64,000 nucleotides of DNA from Gluconobacter cadivus (GTDB lineage Bacteria > Pseudomonadota > Alphaproteobacteria > Acetobacterales > Acetobacteraceae). Shown here in pieces: positions 30,252 to 39,387 of the stretch (position 1 is its first letter; every line of letters starts with the position of its first letter). The stretch covers positions 213,595 through 277,594 of the forward strand of contig NZ_JABCQI010000004.1 of the NCBI RefSeq assembly GCF_015244745.1, read 5' to 3'. The translations under genes and the position numbers were made by a program. A model generated the notes under the pieces. It was not told where the DNA came from, did not search any database, and worked only from the letters and a program-made list of their open reading frames with translations.

Positions 30252-31403
30252 TCATGCATTCTTGCGGAAGAGGTATTTCCTGGAGCGCAGCAGGATCTGC
30301 CACAGAACACGGCGCCCCCAGAGCGAAAAGCGGTTTGACGGGACGAACAACTGGGAACGCAGAGCGATGAATCTCTGATGCTTGCGGACAAATGGGCGCA
30401 TCCGGGCCTCGAACGTTTTCAGCGCACCATCAATGTCCTGCGGACAAGCCGCGAAAGCTTCGCCGAGGACCTGTCCACCGAGCATCCCGGCTGAAGCCCC
30501 CATGCCTGAATACAGTGTCAGACACCAGGCTGAATCCCCCAGAAGCAGGACACGACCTTTCGACCAACGAGGCATTTTGACCATCTGAACGGAATCAAAA
30601 AGGAAGTCGTCTGTTGTTGCCAGATCCTCAAGAGCTTTGGAAATAATCCCGCCCACATCCAGATCGGCAAATATCTGGCGCAGCGTGGGAAGAGGATCTT
30701 TTCTCGAGGCTCTTTCCGGATTTCTGGTTCGGTATGAGAAAAGTGCGGTTGAGGGACGTCCTTCCAGAGGAAAGACGGTCAAAGTGCGCTTTACATCCGC
30801 GACCATAAGGCCATCGCCAGCTTTGAAGCCCTCGACGGGCCGCGCCAGGGGAAAAGCACACAGCATCGTGCCAATTGAATGGAAGAACGCTTTATCCGGA
30901 CCAAAGACCAGTCTGCGCACCGTTGAACGGACGCCATCAGCCCCTATCACAAGATCATAGGTTTCCGTCGTTTCCTCACCGCCTTCGGTGCGGAGTGTGA
31001 CCTGAGCCTGCATGGCGCCATTCGCGATCGCCACGGGGACAGTGCCGAACCGGACGTCCACCTTTCCTTCAATTCCGGACCAGAGAGCTTCTTCGATATC
31101 CCCTCGCAGCACGGCAATCGGCGCATTTGTCTCTTGCGTCAGATCGGCAATGCGTCTGCGGGTGCCATCCTTGCGCACATCCCAGAAACGAATGTTTTCC
31201 GGAGTTCTTTTTTCCATGACATCCAGCACACCCAAAGCCGAGGCGGCATTTTTTCCCTCATCGCGCAGACCGATGAAATACCCACCTTTCCGCCGCTCGG
31301 GAGCACGTTCGACAATCACAGGCGTCCAGCCCTGACGCTGCAATGCGATGGCAGCGGACATGCCGCCAATGCCGAGGCCTACGATCAGTGCGCGCTGTGT
31401 CAT
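30252..31403 (-). CDS. FAD-dependent aromatic-ring hydroxylase-like monooxygenase
   Basis: Class A flavoprotein monooxygenase of 383 residues from ATG 31403, which has GGGAG about eight bases upstream. The Rossmann motif G9-L-G11-I-G-G14 binds ADP, the D-G motif is at G-A-D-G (154-157) and the G-D motif is at L-L-G-D-S-A-W (289-290). It resembles the group that includes TetX and PHBH-like enzymes; the substrate is unknown. A TetR-family regulator is encoded divergently 99 bases away, which suggests substrate-responsive control. Confidence 0.9.
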   Translation of the reverse strand: MTQRALIVGLGIGGMSAAIALQRQGWTPVIVERAPERRKGGYFIGLRDEGKNAASALGVLDVMEKRTPENIRFWDVRKDGTRRRIADLTQETNAPIAVLRGDIEEALWSGIEGKVDVRFGTVPVAIANGAMQAQVTLRTEGGEETTETYDLVIGADGVRSTVRRLVFGPDKAFFHSIGTMLCAFPLARPVEGFKAGDGLMVADVKRTLTVFPLEGRPSTALFSYRTRNPERASRKDPLPTLRQIFADLDVGGIISKALEDLATTDDFLFDSVQMVKMPRWSKGRVLLLGDSAWCLTLYSGMGASAGMLGGQVLGEAFAACPQDIDGALKTFEARMRPFVRKHQRFIALRSQLFVPSNRFSLWGRRVLWQILLRSRKYLFRKNA

Positions 31404-31468
31404 ATAACGTCTCCCAGTGGAGTGATTTCTCCATCTGAACATTGCATAGATTGAAGCAGCCATCAATT

Positions 31469-31481
31469 TGAACGATGTTCA
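31469..31481. promoter_or_regulatory. candidate TetR operator
   Basis: TGAAC-GAT-GTTCA is a perfect 5-bp-arm palindrome in the 99-bp region between the monooxygenase and the TetR gene. A further TGAAC half-site lies at about 31436. The position fits an operator for the divergent regulator, but the site is short and could occur by chance. Confidence 0.4.
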
Positions 31482-31502
31482 CATTAACACACAGGAGGTG
31501 AT

Positions 31503-32138
31503 ATGAGCGTGACAGCACGGGAAAGCTATCACCACGGCGATCTGAAAACGGCACTTATTGTGGCGTCAGAAGCCATCATCAGAGCAGAAGGCGTTGAAGG
31601 GTTTACCCTGAGAAAAGCTGCGAAGTCTGCTGGCGTCTCTCCCGGAGCCCCCTCGCATCATTTCAATGGCACGAAGGGGCTTCTGACAGCTGTTGCCATC
31701 CGGATTTTCAAGCAGCTCGGAGCGGAACTGGATGCTCTCCCGTCATCCGGAATGCCGGCTCAAGATCTTCGGACGCAGGCTCTGGGCTACGTGACATTCG
31801 CCGCACGTAATCCCGGATTATTCCGGCTTATTTGCCGCGTGGATCTGATTGATTTCAAAGACGCTGATTTGATGCAGGCTTCTTTTGAAGCGCTGACACA
31901 CTATGCCCATGCAGCAGCAGCCTATTTCGGGCACGAACCAACCAATCTGCATCACCGTGTCTTTCGCCCCCATATGGCCAGTGCAATGGCAACGGCTCAT
32001 GGACTGGCGCATATGGTGATAGAAGGCCGCCCTGCACTCTTGTTCGATACGCCAGATCCGATCGGCACTTTTATCGAGACGGCGCTTCCCTCCATTCTGC
32101 TGGCGACGTGGCCAGACCCAACCAGCATTGATCCGTAA
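31503..32138 (+). CDS. TetR-family transcriptional regulator
   Basis: 211 residues. The N-terminal helix-turn-helix reads F-T-L-R-K-A-A-K-S-A-G-V-S-P-G-A-P-S-H-H-F, the form seen in the TetR group with a WHG-type C-terminal domain. The C-terminal region (Y-V-T-F-A-A-R-N-P-G-L-F-R-L-I) supports that group. The ribosome binding site is almost ideal (AGGAGGTGAT directly before the ATG). It most likely represses the divergent monooxygenase gene and itself. Confidence 0.92.
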   Translation: MSVTARESYHHGDLKTALIVASEAIIRAEGVEGFTLRKAAKSAGVSPGAPSHHFNGTKGLLTAVAIRIFKQLGAELDALPSSGMPAQDLRTQALGYVTFAARNPGLFRLICRVDLIDFKDADLMQASFEALTHYAHAAAAYFGHEPTNLHHRVFRPHMASAMATAHGLAHMVIEGRPALLFDTPDPIGTFIETALPSILLATWPDPTSIDP

Positions 32139-32204
32139 CGATCACTCAAGCGCGCAAAAACAGACCGTCATCATTCAGGCGAAGCGTGGATCTGATGTGA
32201 AAAA

Positions 32205-32834
32205 TCAATTGGGGCGGGTTTTCAGAAGAAGAGCTGCGAACCCAACGAAAATCACTCCTGTGACACGATTGAAGATGCGTTTGATGGAGGGACGCGTCAG
32301 ATAATGGGATAACGAACGCCCCCCTGCGGCATAAATGACGTACCAAAAACATTCGACAGCCGAGAAGCTCGCAACAAGGATTGCAAACTGAGGGGCCTGT
32401 GCGGCAACGGGATTAACAAATTGCGGGAGAAAAGCTGCTGCGAACAGAAGAAGCTTGGGATTACTGATACCGATGATAAAGCCGCCCCGAAACAGAATGG
32501 CCGGAGAGAGACACACAGGGAGCTTGTCCTCATCGACATCGAGAGGGGCAACATCGCTGCGCCACGCTTTGATGCCGAGATAAAGCAGATAGGCGACACC
32601 GACATATCTCAGAATTTCGAATGCGCCCGGAAGCGCCATAAGCAGCGTGGTTAATCCTACGGATGACGCTGTCAAAACGGTCACGAGTGCCGTGAGGCAG
32701 CCCGCCATGGCAGCAATGCTTCGCCTCATACCAAGGTCAACACTGCGCGACAGAATGTGCAGCATATTGGGGCCCGGCGTGCCTGAGAGCAGAAAAACAG
32801 CGGCCAGAAAGAGCCACCAAGTGTGTAGTGTCAT
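32205..32834 (-). CDS. LysE/RhtB-family amino-acid exporter
   Basis: 209-residue inner-membrane protein with six hydrophobic segments. The LysE signature is at the N-terminus (L-L-S-G-T-P-G-P-N-M-L), followed by G-x-x-x-A-L-V-T and the later G-I-S-N-P-K-L-L-L-F motif. Members export lysine, homoserine, threonine or related compounds. AAGGAG precedes the ATG. It lies 149 bases downstream of the cystathionine beta-lyase-like gene on the same strand and close to an Lrp regulator, which fits amino-acid efflux. Confidence 0.93.
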   Translation of the reverse strand: MTLHTWWLFLAAVFLLSGTPGPNMLHILSRSVDLGMRRSIAAMAGCLTALVTVLTASSVGLTTLLMALPGAFEILRYVGVAYLLYLGIKAWRSDVAPLDVDEDKLPVCLSPAILFRGGFIIGISNPKLLLFAAAFLPQFVNPVAAQAPQFAILVASFSAVECFWYVIYAAGGRSLSHYLTRPSIKRIFNRVTGVIFVGFAALLLKTRPN

Positions 32835-32983
32835 AATGCCGTTTCTCCTTAACCCAAGCGTGCCATCCGGGAATGATATGTCTTACACATCCTTCTCATC
32901 CTGATGGGTTATAAAAAATCATTGAGTGCAGGCATCACGCGAATCAATTCCGCATGCTGTCTGCGCCAGACATTTCGGTCGGG

Positions 32984-34183
32984 TCAGGCATGACCTGTCT
33001 GTCGTAGGTTTTTCTGCGTTGCGATCGCTCTCAGGCGGCTGAAACCCCCTTCAAGATCAGCCATCAGGTCATCGACGTCTTCCAAACCGATATGCAACCG
33101 TATGAGATGCCCGGTTTCCGTCCATTGTGTGGCAGTGCGCATGGAACGGGGATCCACGGGCAGCGCCAGACTTTCAAAGCCGCCCCAGCTATAGCCGATC
33201 GTAAACAGCTTCAGCCCGTCGATCATAGCTGCCACGACGTCGGATGACGGACTACGGGTCACGAATGACAGCAAACCGCTGGCCCCTCGGAAATCCCGCT
33301 GCCACAGAGCATGATCCGGATGAGACGGGAGCGCGGGATAAAATACACGCGAGACTTCAGGCCGCTGTTCCAGCCAGTGGGCAATGGTCAACGCACTTTC
33401 CTGATGCCGTTGCAGACGGACATCGAGGGTACGAAGCCCGCGCAGAACAAGCGTCACATCGTCCGGCCCGACGTACTGGCCAAGCTGGAAATGCATGTCT
33501 CTGACCTGCTCCCACGCACGGGGGCCACAGGCGATCGTGCCCAGCATCACGTCGGAATGACCACCGATATATTTCGTTGCCGCCATGATGGACAGATCAA
33601 CACCCAGTTCCAGTGGCTTCAGGAACAGAGGCGTTTCCCAGCTATTATCCATCAGAACGCAGATATCACGCTCATGGGCTATGGCGGCGATAACGGGAAC
33701 GTCCTGAATTTCGAACGTCCCGGAACCAGGAGATTCGAGGAAGACGGCACGGGTATTGGGTTGGAGCAGTTCGGCAATGCCAGCCCCAACGCGGGGATCG
33801 TAATAGGTGGTCTGGATATCCATCCGTCGTGCCGCGGTATCGCAGAAATGTCGGACCGGGCCGTAAACGCTGTCGGGAACCAGCAGATGATCGCCCGCAC
33901 CACATACCGCCAAGATCGCTGTGGTGCAGGCCGTCAGACCGGACGGGCAGAGCACCGTGCCGATAGCTCCTTCCAGCGCATTGATGGCCTCACACAGTGC
34001 GGTTGAGGTTGGGTTACCCCATCGACCGTAACGATAGGGCTGCGTCCTCCCAGCCAGAGCAGCGACGTTGGGGAACGCGACGGTCGAACCGCGATAGATG
34101 GCAGGGTTGATGAACCCATGGTGCTCAGCCGGATTGACAGCCGCGTGGGTCAGGAGTGTGCGATCATTCATTTTCTTAGGCAT
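32984..34183 (-). CDS. metC: cystathionine beta-lyase-like Cys/Met metabolism PLP enzyme
   Basis: 399-residue member of the Cys/Met-metabolism PLP family. The PLP lysine is Lys204 (A-A-T-K-Y-I-G-G-H-S-D), with Asp179 (M-D-N-S-W), the phosphate-binding Y-R-Y-G-R-W-G-N-P-T segment and S-G-L-T-A after the first cofactor loop. W-G-G-F-E-S-L near the C-terminus is typical of MetC-type beta-lyases. Reaction: cystathionine to homocysteine, pyruvate and ammonia, though some relatives prefer cysteine or methionine. It is divergent from an Lrp/AsnC regulator. Confidence 0.87.
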   Translation of the reverse strand: MPKKMNDRTLLTHAAVNPAEHHGFINPAIYRGSTVAFPNVAALAGRTQPYRYGRWGNPTSTALCEAINALEGAIGTVLCPSGLTACTTAILAVCGAGDHLLVPDSVYGPVRHFCDTAARRMDIQTTYYDPRVGAGIAELLQPNTRAVFLESPGSGTFEIQDVPVIAAIAHERDICVLMDNSWETPLFLKPLELGVDLSIMAATKYIGGHSDVMLGTIACGPRAWEQVRDMHFQLGQYVGPDDVTLVLRGLRTLDVRLQRHQESALTIAHWLEQRPEVSRVFYPALPSHPDHALWQRDFRGASGLLSFVTRSPSSDVVAAMIDGLKLFTIGYSWGGFESLALPVDPRSMRTATQWTETGHLIRLHIGLEDVDDLMADLEGGFSRLRAIATQKNLRQTGHA

Positions 34184-34284
34184 TTTGCCTCCATTCCCTT
34201 CGAACCTAGGAAATTCCTGACAAAATGTGCTTTCAAAAGCTTGGTTTCATGGACGTGTTTGGGAAAGAATATTAACCTGATCTG

Positions 34285-34743
34285 ATGATAAAGCTGGATC
34301 AGATCGACCGTACGATTTTACAGGCGCTTCAGGCGGATGGACGCCTGAGCAACAGCGATCTGGCGCAGCGGGTCGGTATTTCCGCGCCCGCGTGCTGGAA
34401 ACGGCTGAAGCGGCTGGAAGCCGACTGCATTGCGGGATACCACGCAGAGTTAGACGCAAAAGCGCTTGGCCTCAATCTTCTGGCGTTTCTCAGCATCATG
34501 CTCGATGACCATTCAGAAGAAACGATGACCGGGTTTGAAAGCGCAGTCTCGAAAATGCCCGGAGTGATCGCCTGTCATAATGTCTCGGGAAAATATGATT
34601 ATCTGCTACAGATAGTCGTCCGGGACATGAACGATTTTCATAACCTCTCGATGCGGCAAATCCGGATGCTGGGGTGCATCAAGGAAATGCATACGCATTT
34701 CTCAATCCGCGAAATCAAACGGTCCGGCAGCTTGCCCGTGTGA
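34285..34743 (+). CDS. Lrp/AsnC-family transcriptional regulator
   Basis: 152 residues: an N-terminal winged helix-turn-helix (L-D-Q-I-D-R-T-I-L-Q-A-L-Q-A-D-G-R and L-A-Q-R-V-G-I-S-A-P-A-C-W-K-R) and a C-terminal RAM domain (V-S-G-K-Y-D-Y-L-L-Q-I-V). The divergent position next to the beta-lyase and the nearby LysE exporter suggests local control by an amino acid. No clear Lrp box was picked out in the 101-bp intergenic region. Confidence 0.93.
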   Translation: MIKLDQIDRTILQALQADGRLSNSDLAQRVGISAPACWKRLKRLEADCIAGYHAELDAKALGLNLLAFLSIMLDDHSEETMTGFESAVSKMPGVIACHNVSGKYDYLLQIVVRDMNDFHNLSMRQIRMLGCIKEMHTHFSIREIKRSGSLPV

Positions 34744-34807
34744 CATCACGCCGAAAGCCCCTCTGACCAGTGCCTCCCTACCGCATGAAAATAAAGGTTT
34801 TTTCGAC

Positions 34808-35983
34808 GTGTCATTGATGGGCAATCCTCACCCAGCTTCGCTCCGGGCCCAGCACTCAACCCGTTTGGCATTCCTCATCGCCGGTTTTTCGGGTGCGGCA
34901 TGGGCGCCGATCATTCCCTATGTCAAACTGCGATGCGGCCTCACAGACGCCAATCTTGGTCTGCTCCTTTTATGTCTGGGGATGGGATCGATCATCGCCA
35001 TGCCCATTGCTGGAAGTCTGGCTGGACGCTTCGGTTGCCGATGGATCATTGCAATGGCCACCCTGGCCGTCTGCTGCGCTTTGCCTGTTCTGGCGTCTTC
35101 AGACTTTATGCCTCTTCTTGTGGCTGCCCTGATTATTTTCGGCGCGGGAGTTGGATCGATTGACTGCGTCGTGAATGTCCAGGCTGTTATCGTCGAACGC
35201 GGCTGCCAAAAAACCATGATGTCGGGCTTTCATGGCCTTTTCAGCGTAGGTGGCCTCCTCGGAGCCGTAGGCGTGAGCAGCCTGCTCAGCCTTGGCTTCA
35301 CGCCCACTCAGGCCTCTCTTGTCGTTGTTGTTTTGCTGTTTCTGAGTGCATGTCTGGCGCTCTCTGGTCTGCTGACCGGGCGAACCAGTTCGGACGCCGG
35401 GACCGCCTTTGCTCTCCCTCATGGGATCGTTCTGATCATAGGGATTATGTGCTTTATCGTCTTTCTGGCGGAAGGAGCTGCCATCGACTGGAGCGCGGTC
35501 TTCCTGGCGACAGTGCGTCACGTCGAGATGCGCTATACGGGGCTGGGATACGTTGCGTTTGCTTCCACAATGACAGTCGGGAGATTGCTGGGAGATCGGT
35601 TGGTTCGCCATATCCCCGGCCGTATGCTGGTCGTGGGTGGAAGTCTTCTGGCTGCCATGGGAATGTTTCTGGTGACGATGTTTCCGGTCTGGCAGCTGAC
35701 CCTTGTGGGCTACGCACTGGTTGGCGCAGGGTGTGCCAACGTGGTTCCAGTGCTTTATTCAGCCGTTGGAAGACAGACTTTCATGCCAGAACATCTTGCC
35801 GTGTCGGCCATAACAACGCTCGGATATTCAGGAATTCTGGTTGGCCCTGCGGCCCTGGGATTTGTCGCCCAGAGTGCAAACCTTCCCATCGCGCTCGGAA
35901 GCGTGGGGGTTTTGCTCATCTTTGTCACCATGATGGGGCTGATAATTCCCCAAGCTCTCATCAATGGTGGAACTTCGCGCTAA
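34808..35983 (+). CDS. MFS transporter, YbjJ/FucP-like
   Basis: 391 residues with about 12 hydrophobic helices. The segment G-F-H-G-L-F-S-V-G-G-L-L-G-A near residue 139 is the signature of the YbjJ-like branch, related to sugar symporters such as FucP. A basic loop G-S-L-A-G-R-F-G-C-R follows helix 2. The substrate is unknown. The start is a GTG at 34808 or the ATG at 34817; neither has a strong ribosome binding site. It follows the Lrp gene by 64 bases. Confidence 0.85.
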   Translation: MSLMGNPHPASLRAQHSTRLAFLIAGFSGAAWAPIIPYVKLRCGLTDANLGLLLLCLGMGSIIAMPIAGSLAGRFGCRWIIAMATLAVCCALPVLASSDFMPLLVAALIIFGAGVGSIDCVVNVQAVIVERGCQKTMMSGFHGLFSVGGLLGAVGVSSLLSLGFTPTQASLVVVVLLFLSACLALSGLLTGRTSSDAGTAFALPHGIVLIIGIMCFIVFLAEGAAIDWSAVFLATVRHVEMRYTGLGYVAFASTMTVGRLLGDRLVRHIPGRMLVVGGSLLAAMGMFLVTMFPVWQLTLVGYALVGAGCANVVPVLYSAVGRQTFMPEHLAVSAITTLGYSGILVGPAALGFVAQSANLPIALGSVGVLLIFVTMMGLIIPQALINGGTSR

Positions 35984-36052
35984 GAAACACGAACCATGGA
36001 GATGGATCGAAAATCCCCTATGGCTTCTTCTCACCCAGTATTTCCGGAGTGT

Positions 36053-36463
36053 TCATTCAGCGGCTGAAAAGGAGTCAATGACAGGCAAAAATGCTTCGTC
36101 CTGACCCTTGCAGTCCGCAGGGCCGGGCTTGAAAACCGTGTGTTCGTCCCCCCATTTCTTGAGGGCCATGATGACGGGCTCGAGAGTCCACCCGCGTGGG
36201 GTGAGACTGTATTCCACCTTTGGCGGAACTTCCGGATAAACCGTCCGTAACACGAACCCGTCACGCTCCAGTTCGCGAAGCTGGGTCGTCAGCATTCTCT
36301 GCGTGATGTTGGGCAGGCGCTTGCGGATGGCGTTGAAGCGCAGGGTCCCCTGAAGCAGGTGATAGAGGATCACGCCTTTCCATTTTCCGTCGATGAGCTG
36401 AAGCGTTGCTTCAACAGCGCAGCCGGGGCTGCAATCGAGCGACTGATGGCGGATGCGGGTCAT
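36053..36463 (-). CDS. HxlR-family transcriptional regulator
   Basis: 136 residues. HxlR signatures include the N-terminal C-x-x-x-C (C-S-P-G-C, residues 11-15), L-I-D-G-K-W-K-G-V-I-L-Y-H-L near 23-36, and L-P-N-I-T-Q-R-M-L-T-T-Q-L-R-E-L. Such proteins are winged-helix regulators, often responding to aldehydes, thiol stress or electrophiles. The frame is open further upstream but that part is antisense to the dehydrogenase; ATG 36463 begins the family match. Divergent from the dehydrogenase, which it probably regulates. Confidence 0.92.
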   Translation of the reverse strand: MTRIRHQSLDCSPGCAVEATLQLIDGKWKGVILYHLLQGTLRFNAIRKRLPNITQRMLTTQLRELERDGFVLRTVYPEVPPKVEYSLTPRGWTLEPVIMALKKWGDEHTVFKPGPADCKGQDEAFLPVIDSFSAAE

Positions 36464-36480
36464 AACGGTATCATTTCCGA

Positions 36481-36526
36481 CACTATGGGCGTTAAAAGTG
36501 CGTTCTTGTCTGAAAACAGCATAGTG
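36481..36526. promoter_or_regulatory. candidate HxlR operator (spaced inverted repeat)
   Basis: CACTATG at 36481-36487 and CATAGTG at 36520-36526 form a perfect 7-bp inverted repeat with 39 bp between the arm centres, about four helical turns. It fills the centre of the 102-bp divergent promoter region between the HxlR gene and the dehydrogenase gene. Confidence 0.4.
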
Positions 36527-36565
36527 CTCACTCTTCTCCTCATCCAACAGAGGAGCAGAGACATC

Positions 36566-37585
36566 ATGCGGGCCATCGGTTATCAGACGCCGCTTCCCAT
36601 CGAAAATCCGGCGTCCCTTCAGGACATCGATCTGCCGAAACCTGTTCCTTCGGGCCGGGATCTTCTGGTGGAAATCAGGGCCGTGTCGGTCAATCCGGTT
36701 GATACAAAAGTCCGCCGCAGCGCAACACCGGAGGCGGGTCAGTGGCGTGTTCTGGGCTGGGATGCCGCAGGCATTGTCGTCGGCACCGGACCGGACGTCA
36801 CGGATTTTTCTGTCGGCGATGAAGTCTTTTATGCGGGCGCGATCAATCGTCCGGGGACCAATGCCGAATTTCATCTGGTCGATGAACGGATTGTCGGTCG
36901 CAAACCCCGTTCTCTGAACTGGGCCGAAGCCGCGGCCTTACCGCTGACCGCAATCACCGCCTGGGAGATGCTTTTCGATCGTCTGGACATTCGTCGGCCT
37001 GTCCCGGGAACGACGCCGTCCATATTGATCATCGGGGGCGCAGGCGGGGTCAGTTCCATGGCGATCCAGCTGGCCAAGGTTCTGACCGACATCACGGTCA
37101 TTGCCACGGCTTCGCGCCCTGAAACGCAGGACTGGGTCACATCTCTCGGGGCAGATTGTGTGATCGATCACAGCAAGCCTCTGGCCGCACAGGTTGCTGC
37201 CCTTCCTACCGGCGCTCCTGGTTTTGTTTTTTCCACGACGCAGACGGATCGACACCTGGCGGAGATCGTCGAACTTCTTGCCCCTCAAGGACATTTCGGC
37301 CTGATTGATGATCCGGCTGAACTCAATGCTGTACCCCTCAAGCGCAAAAGCCTGTCCCTGCACTGGGAACTGATGTTCACGCGTTCACTATTTGGGACGG
37401 AAGACATCAGCGCTCAGGGGAAAATCCTGAACGACGTGTCGCGGCTCGTAGATGACGGTCGTCTTCGCACGACGCTCGGCAAAAATCTCGGTCTCATCAC
37501 TGCCGCCAATCTGCGAGAGGCTCACGCTCTGATCGAGAGTGGTCAGGCCAAAGGCAAAATCGTTCTCGAGGGTTTTGCTGCCTGA
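36566..37585 (+). CDS. zinc-type alcohol dehydrogenase-like / quinone oxidoreductase
   Basis: 339-residue medium-chain dehydrogenase/reductase. The N-terminus has V-S-V-N-P-V-D-T-K-V-R, the middle L-G-W-D-A-A-G-I-V, and the NADPH-binding Rossmann loop I-I-G-G-A-G-G-V-S-S-M-A near residue 155. The catalytic and structural zinc cysteines of classical alcohol dehydrogenases are absent, so it is a zinc-free quinone- or enone-reductase type despite the family name. AGAGGAG precedes ATG 36566. It is divergent from the HxlR gene and followed by a cupin gene. Confidence 0.9.
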   Translation: MRAIGYQTPLPIENPASLQDIDLPKPVPSGRDLLVEIRAVSVNPVDTKVRRSATPEAGQWRVLGWDAAGIVVGTGPDVTDFSVGDEVFYAGAINRPGTNAEFHLVDERIVGRKPRSLNWAEAAALPLTAITAWEMLFDRLDIRRPVPGTTPSILIIGGAGGVSSMAIQLAKVLTDITVIATASRPETQDWVTSLGADCVIDHSKPLAAQVAALPTGAPGFVFSTTQTDRHLAEIVELLAPQGHFGLIDDPAELNAVPLKRKSLSLHWELMFTRSLFGTEDISAQGKILNDVSRLVDDGRLRTTLGKNLGLITAANLREAHALIESGQAKGKIVLEGFAA

Positions 37586-37637
37586 AAGGAGGCAATCATG
37601 ACGAAAACAGCCAAAGCATTTGAGAGGAGCAGACCTC

Positions 37638-38072
37638 ATGAATGACAAAGAGCATCTGATGATCCTGAACCGGATGGGAGGTCGCTTCGATCTCAATAAA
37701 ATTGCGACGGCGTTTCCCGAAACGGCAGACACGATGCTGCTGGACACTTATCTGACGGACAAGCCGGAAGCCAGTATCCGGGTCTTCCGGATCTACCGGG
37801 ATGTGCCACCGCATTATCATACCCAGTGCGATGAAGTGCTTCATGTCCTCTCCGGGACAGGCACATTCTGGATTGATGATCCCAAGGAGGAGGCGCCGTT
37901 TGCCCCCGGCCATCTTCTGATGTTCCCCCGTCGGGCTGTGCATGCCGTGCCCTGTATTCTGAGCCATCCAGTCGTTTTTCTGGCCATCGATACGCCGCGA
38001 CGGGCACCAGACGACGTGGTGTTTGTCGATCCTGCTGACGGTACGCCGTCCGGTTTTATTGCAGGGATCTGA
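37638..38072 (+). CDS. cupin-domain protein
   Basis: 144 residues with one double-stranded beta-helix domain. Metal-binding cupin motif 1 reads P-P-H-Y-H-T-Q-C-D-E-V-L-H-V, with the two His and the Glu in place. Motif 2 contains P-G-H-L-L-M-F-P-R-R-A-V-H-A. The activity cannot be named. The ATG at 37638 has GAGGAG upstream; the in-frame codon six positions earlier is a TTG. It is 52 bases after the dehydrogenase and four bases before the next gene, so the three are probably one operon. Confidence 0.88.
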   Translation: MNDKEHLMILNRMGGRFDLNKIATAFPETADTMLLDTYLTDKPEASIRVFRIYRDVPPHYHTQCDEVLHVLSGTGTFWIDDPKEEAPFAPGHLLMFPRRAVHAVPCILSHPVVFLAIDTPRRAPDDVVFVDPADGTPSGFIAGI

Positions 38073-38076
38073 CATC

Positions 38077-39228
38077 ATGGGATTCATGAAACAGAATCGA
38101 CAGCAGACTTTCTCTAAAAGAGGCCTGCGCAGGATCGCCATTGCCGTTTGCACGGGTTTCGTTGCGGCCTGCACGTATTCCGTCCCGTCGCATGCCCAGA
38201 CCATCAGGATCGAAGCGACCACTAAATCAATGGACTGGAACGCCGTGGCGCTTGCTGGTGGCCATGTGTTTGTCGCAGGCCCTCGCTGGACCGGATTTTC
38301 CGGACCGGCCGGAGGTCTTCTGACGAAGAATGGAAAGATAGTGCCATTTCCGGATGCTGACTGGAATGGCTGGAAACCCGGACGGGATTCAACGCATCGC
38401 TTTGTCAACGTCAACGCCCTTCATGTCGCTCCTGACGGCACGCTTTGGGTTGTTGATACGGGAACTCCATCTTTTGGAGGTGTCCCCGTATCTGGAGGAG
38501 CCAAACTGGTCCGCATTGATCCGGCAACAGGGCATGTGCTGCGGATCTATCCTCTGGGCCCAGAAATCGCGAAGGCAGGCAGTTATATCGACGATATCCG
38601 TTTCAACGGGATGCGTGCCTATCTGACGGATGCGGGCAAGGCAGCGCTGATCGTACTTGATATTAAAACAGGTCAGGCGCGTCGTGTTCTGGACAACGAT
38701 GTTTCCACACGCGCACGGACAGATCGACCGATTGTCATGGATGGACACGTCGTGGAGAACCGTTCGCAACAGCCGCTTCTGGTGAATACCGATCCACTAG
38801 AAGTCAGTCCGGACGGGAAATGGCTGTATTTCGGGCCGCTTGAAGGGCCGTGGTCTCAAGTTCCGACAGCTCTGCTCGATGATCCCAATGTGTCGTCAAC
38901 CGATCTGTCTGCAGCTGTAAAACCTTGGGCAGATTTACCTCCAATCGGAGGAAGCGCCATGGATGCTGCAGGAAATCTCTATTTCACCAATCTGAAGGAT
39001 AATGGCGTCTATCGGAAAGACGTTTCCGGAAAGATCACGAGATTGCTCAAGGATTCACGTTTGCACTGGGCGGATGCACCTTGCCTTGCACCGGATGGCC
39101 GACTGTGGCTGCCCGTCGCGCAACTGGATCGTCTTTCGATGTTCCATCAGGGACATTCCCGCAGTCACCAGCCATTTTTGCTGGTATCTATCGATCCCCA
39201 TGCCGGTCAGGTCAAACCCGGGCGATAG
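38077..39228 (+). CDS. exported MRJP/Yellow-like (six-bladed propeller) protein
   Basis: 383 residues from ATG 38077 (AGGG ten bases upstream). An N-terminal R-R-I-A-I-A-V-C-T-G-F-V-A-A-C signal, then A-H-A-Q, indicates export; V-A-A-C could also be a lipobox. The rest is a beta-propeller resembling major royal jelly/Yellow and SMP-30-type proteins: N-A-L-H-V-A-P-D-G-T-L-W-V-V-D, S-Y-I-D-D-I-R-F, A-Y-L-T-D-A-G, and S-P-D-G-K-W-L-Y-F-G-P-L. Bacterial members are mostly uncharacterised, with some sugar lactonases in related families. Last gene of the HxlR-controlled string. Confidence 0.83.
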   Translation: MGFMKQNRQQTFSKRGLRRIAIAVCTGFVAACTYSVPSHAQTIRIEATTKSMDWNAVALAGGHVFVAGPRWTGFSGPAGGLLTKNGKIVPFPDADWNGWKPGRDSTHRFVNVNALHVAPDGTLWVVDTGTPSFGGVPVSGGAKLVRIDPATGHVLRIYPLGPEIAKAGSYIDDIRFNGMRAYLTDAGKAALIVLDIKTGQARRVLDNDVSTRARTDRPIVMDGHVVENRSQQPLLVNTDPLEVSPDGKWLYFGPLEGPWSQVPTALLDDPNVSSTDLSAAVKPWADLPPIGGSAMDAAGNLYFTNLKDNGVYRKDVSGKITRLLKDSRLHWADAPCLAPDGRLWLPVAQLDRLSMFHQGHSRSHQPFLLVSIDPHAGQVKPGR

Positions 39229-39323
39229 AGTCGGCATGAACTGACAGAAGACATTGTTATTTATTAAAATGGAATTCCCTACTCTATAAGAATAATGGTC
39301 TTTGGTACGGACCCGAGCAATAT

Positions 39324-39361
39324 AAAAAAAACCCGCTCCTGCATGTGTGCAGAAACGGGCT
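39324..39361 (-). terminator. intrinsic terminator of the DEAD-box helicase gene
   Basis: On the minus strand GCCCGTTTCTGCA pairs imperfectly with TGCAGGAGCGGGT and is followed by a run of seven to eight T. It lies 27 bases after the helicase stop codon. Confidence 0.8.
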
Positions 39362-39387
39362 CTTCAGGAAATATTTTCAAAGACAGA

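Noticed and set aside
36464..36874. N-terminal extension of the HxlR frame
   Set aside because: It is antisense to the alcohol dehydrogenase gene and carries no domain. The HxlR match begins at Met 36463.
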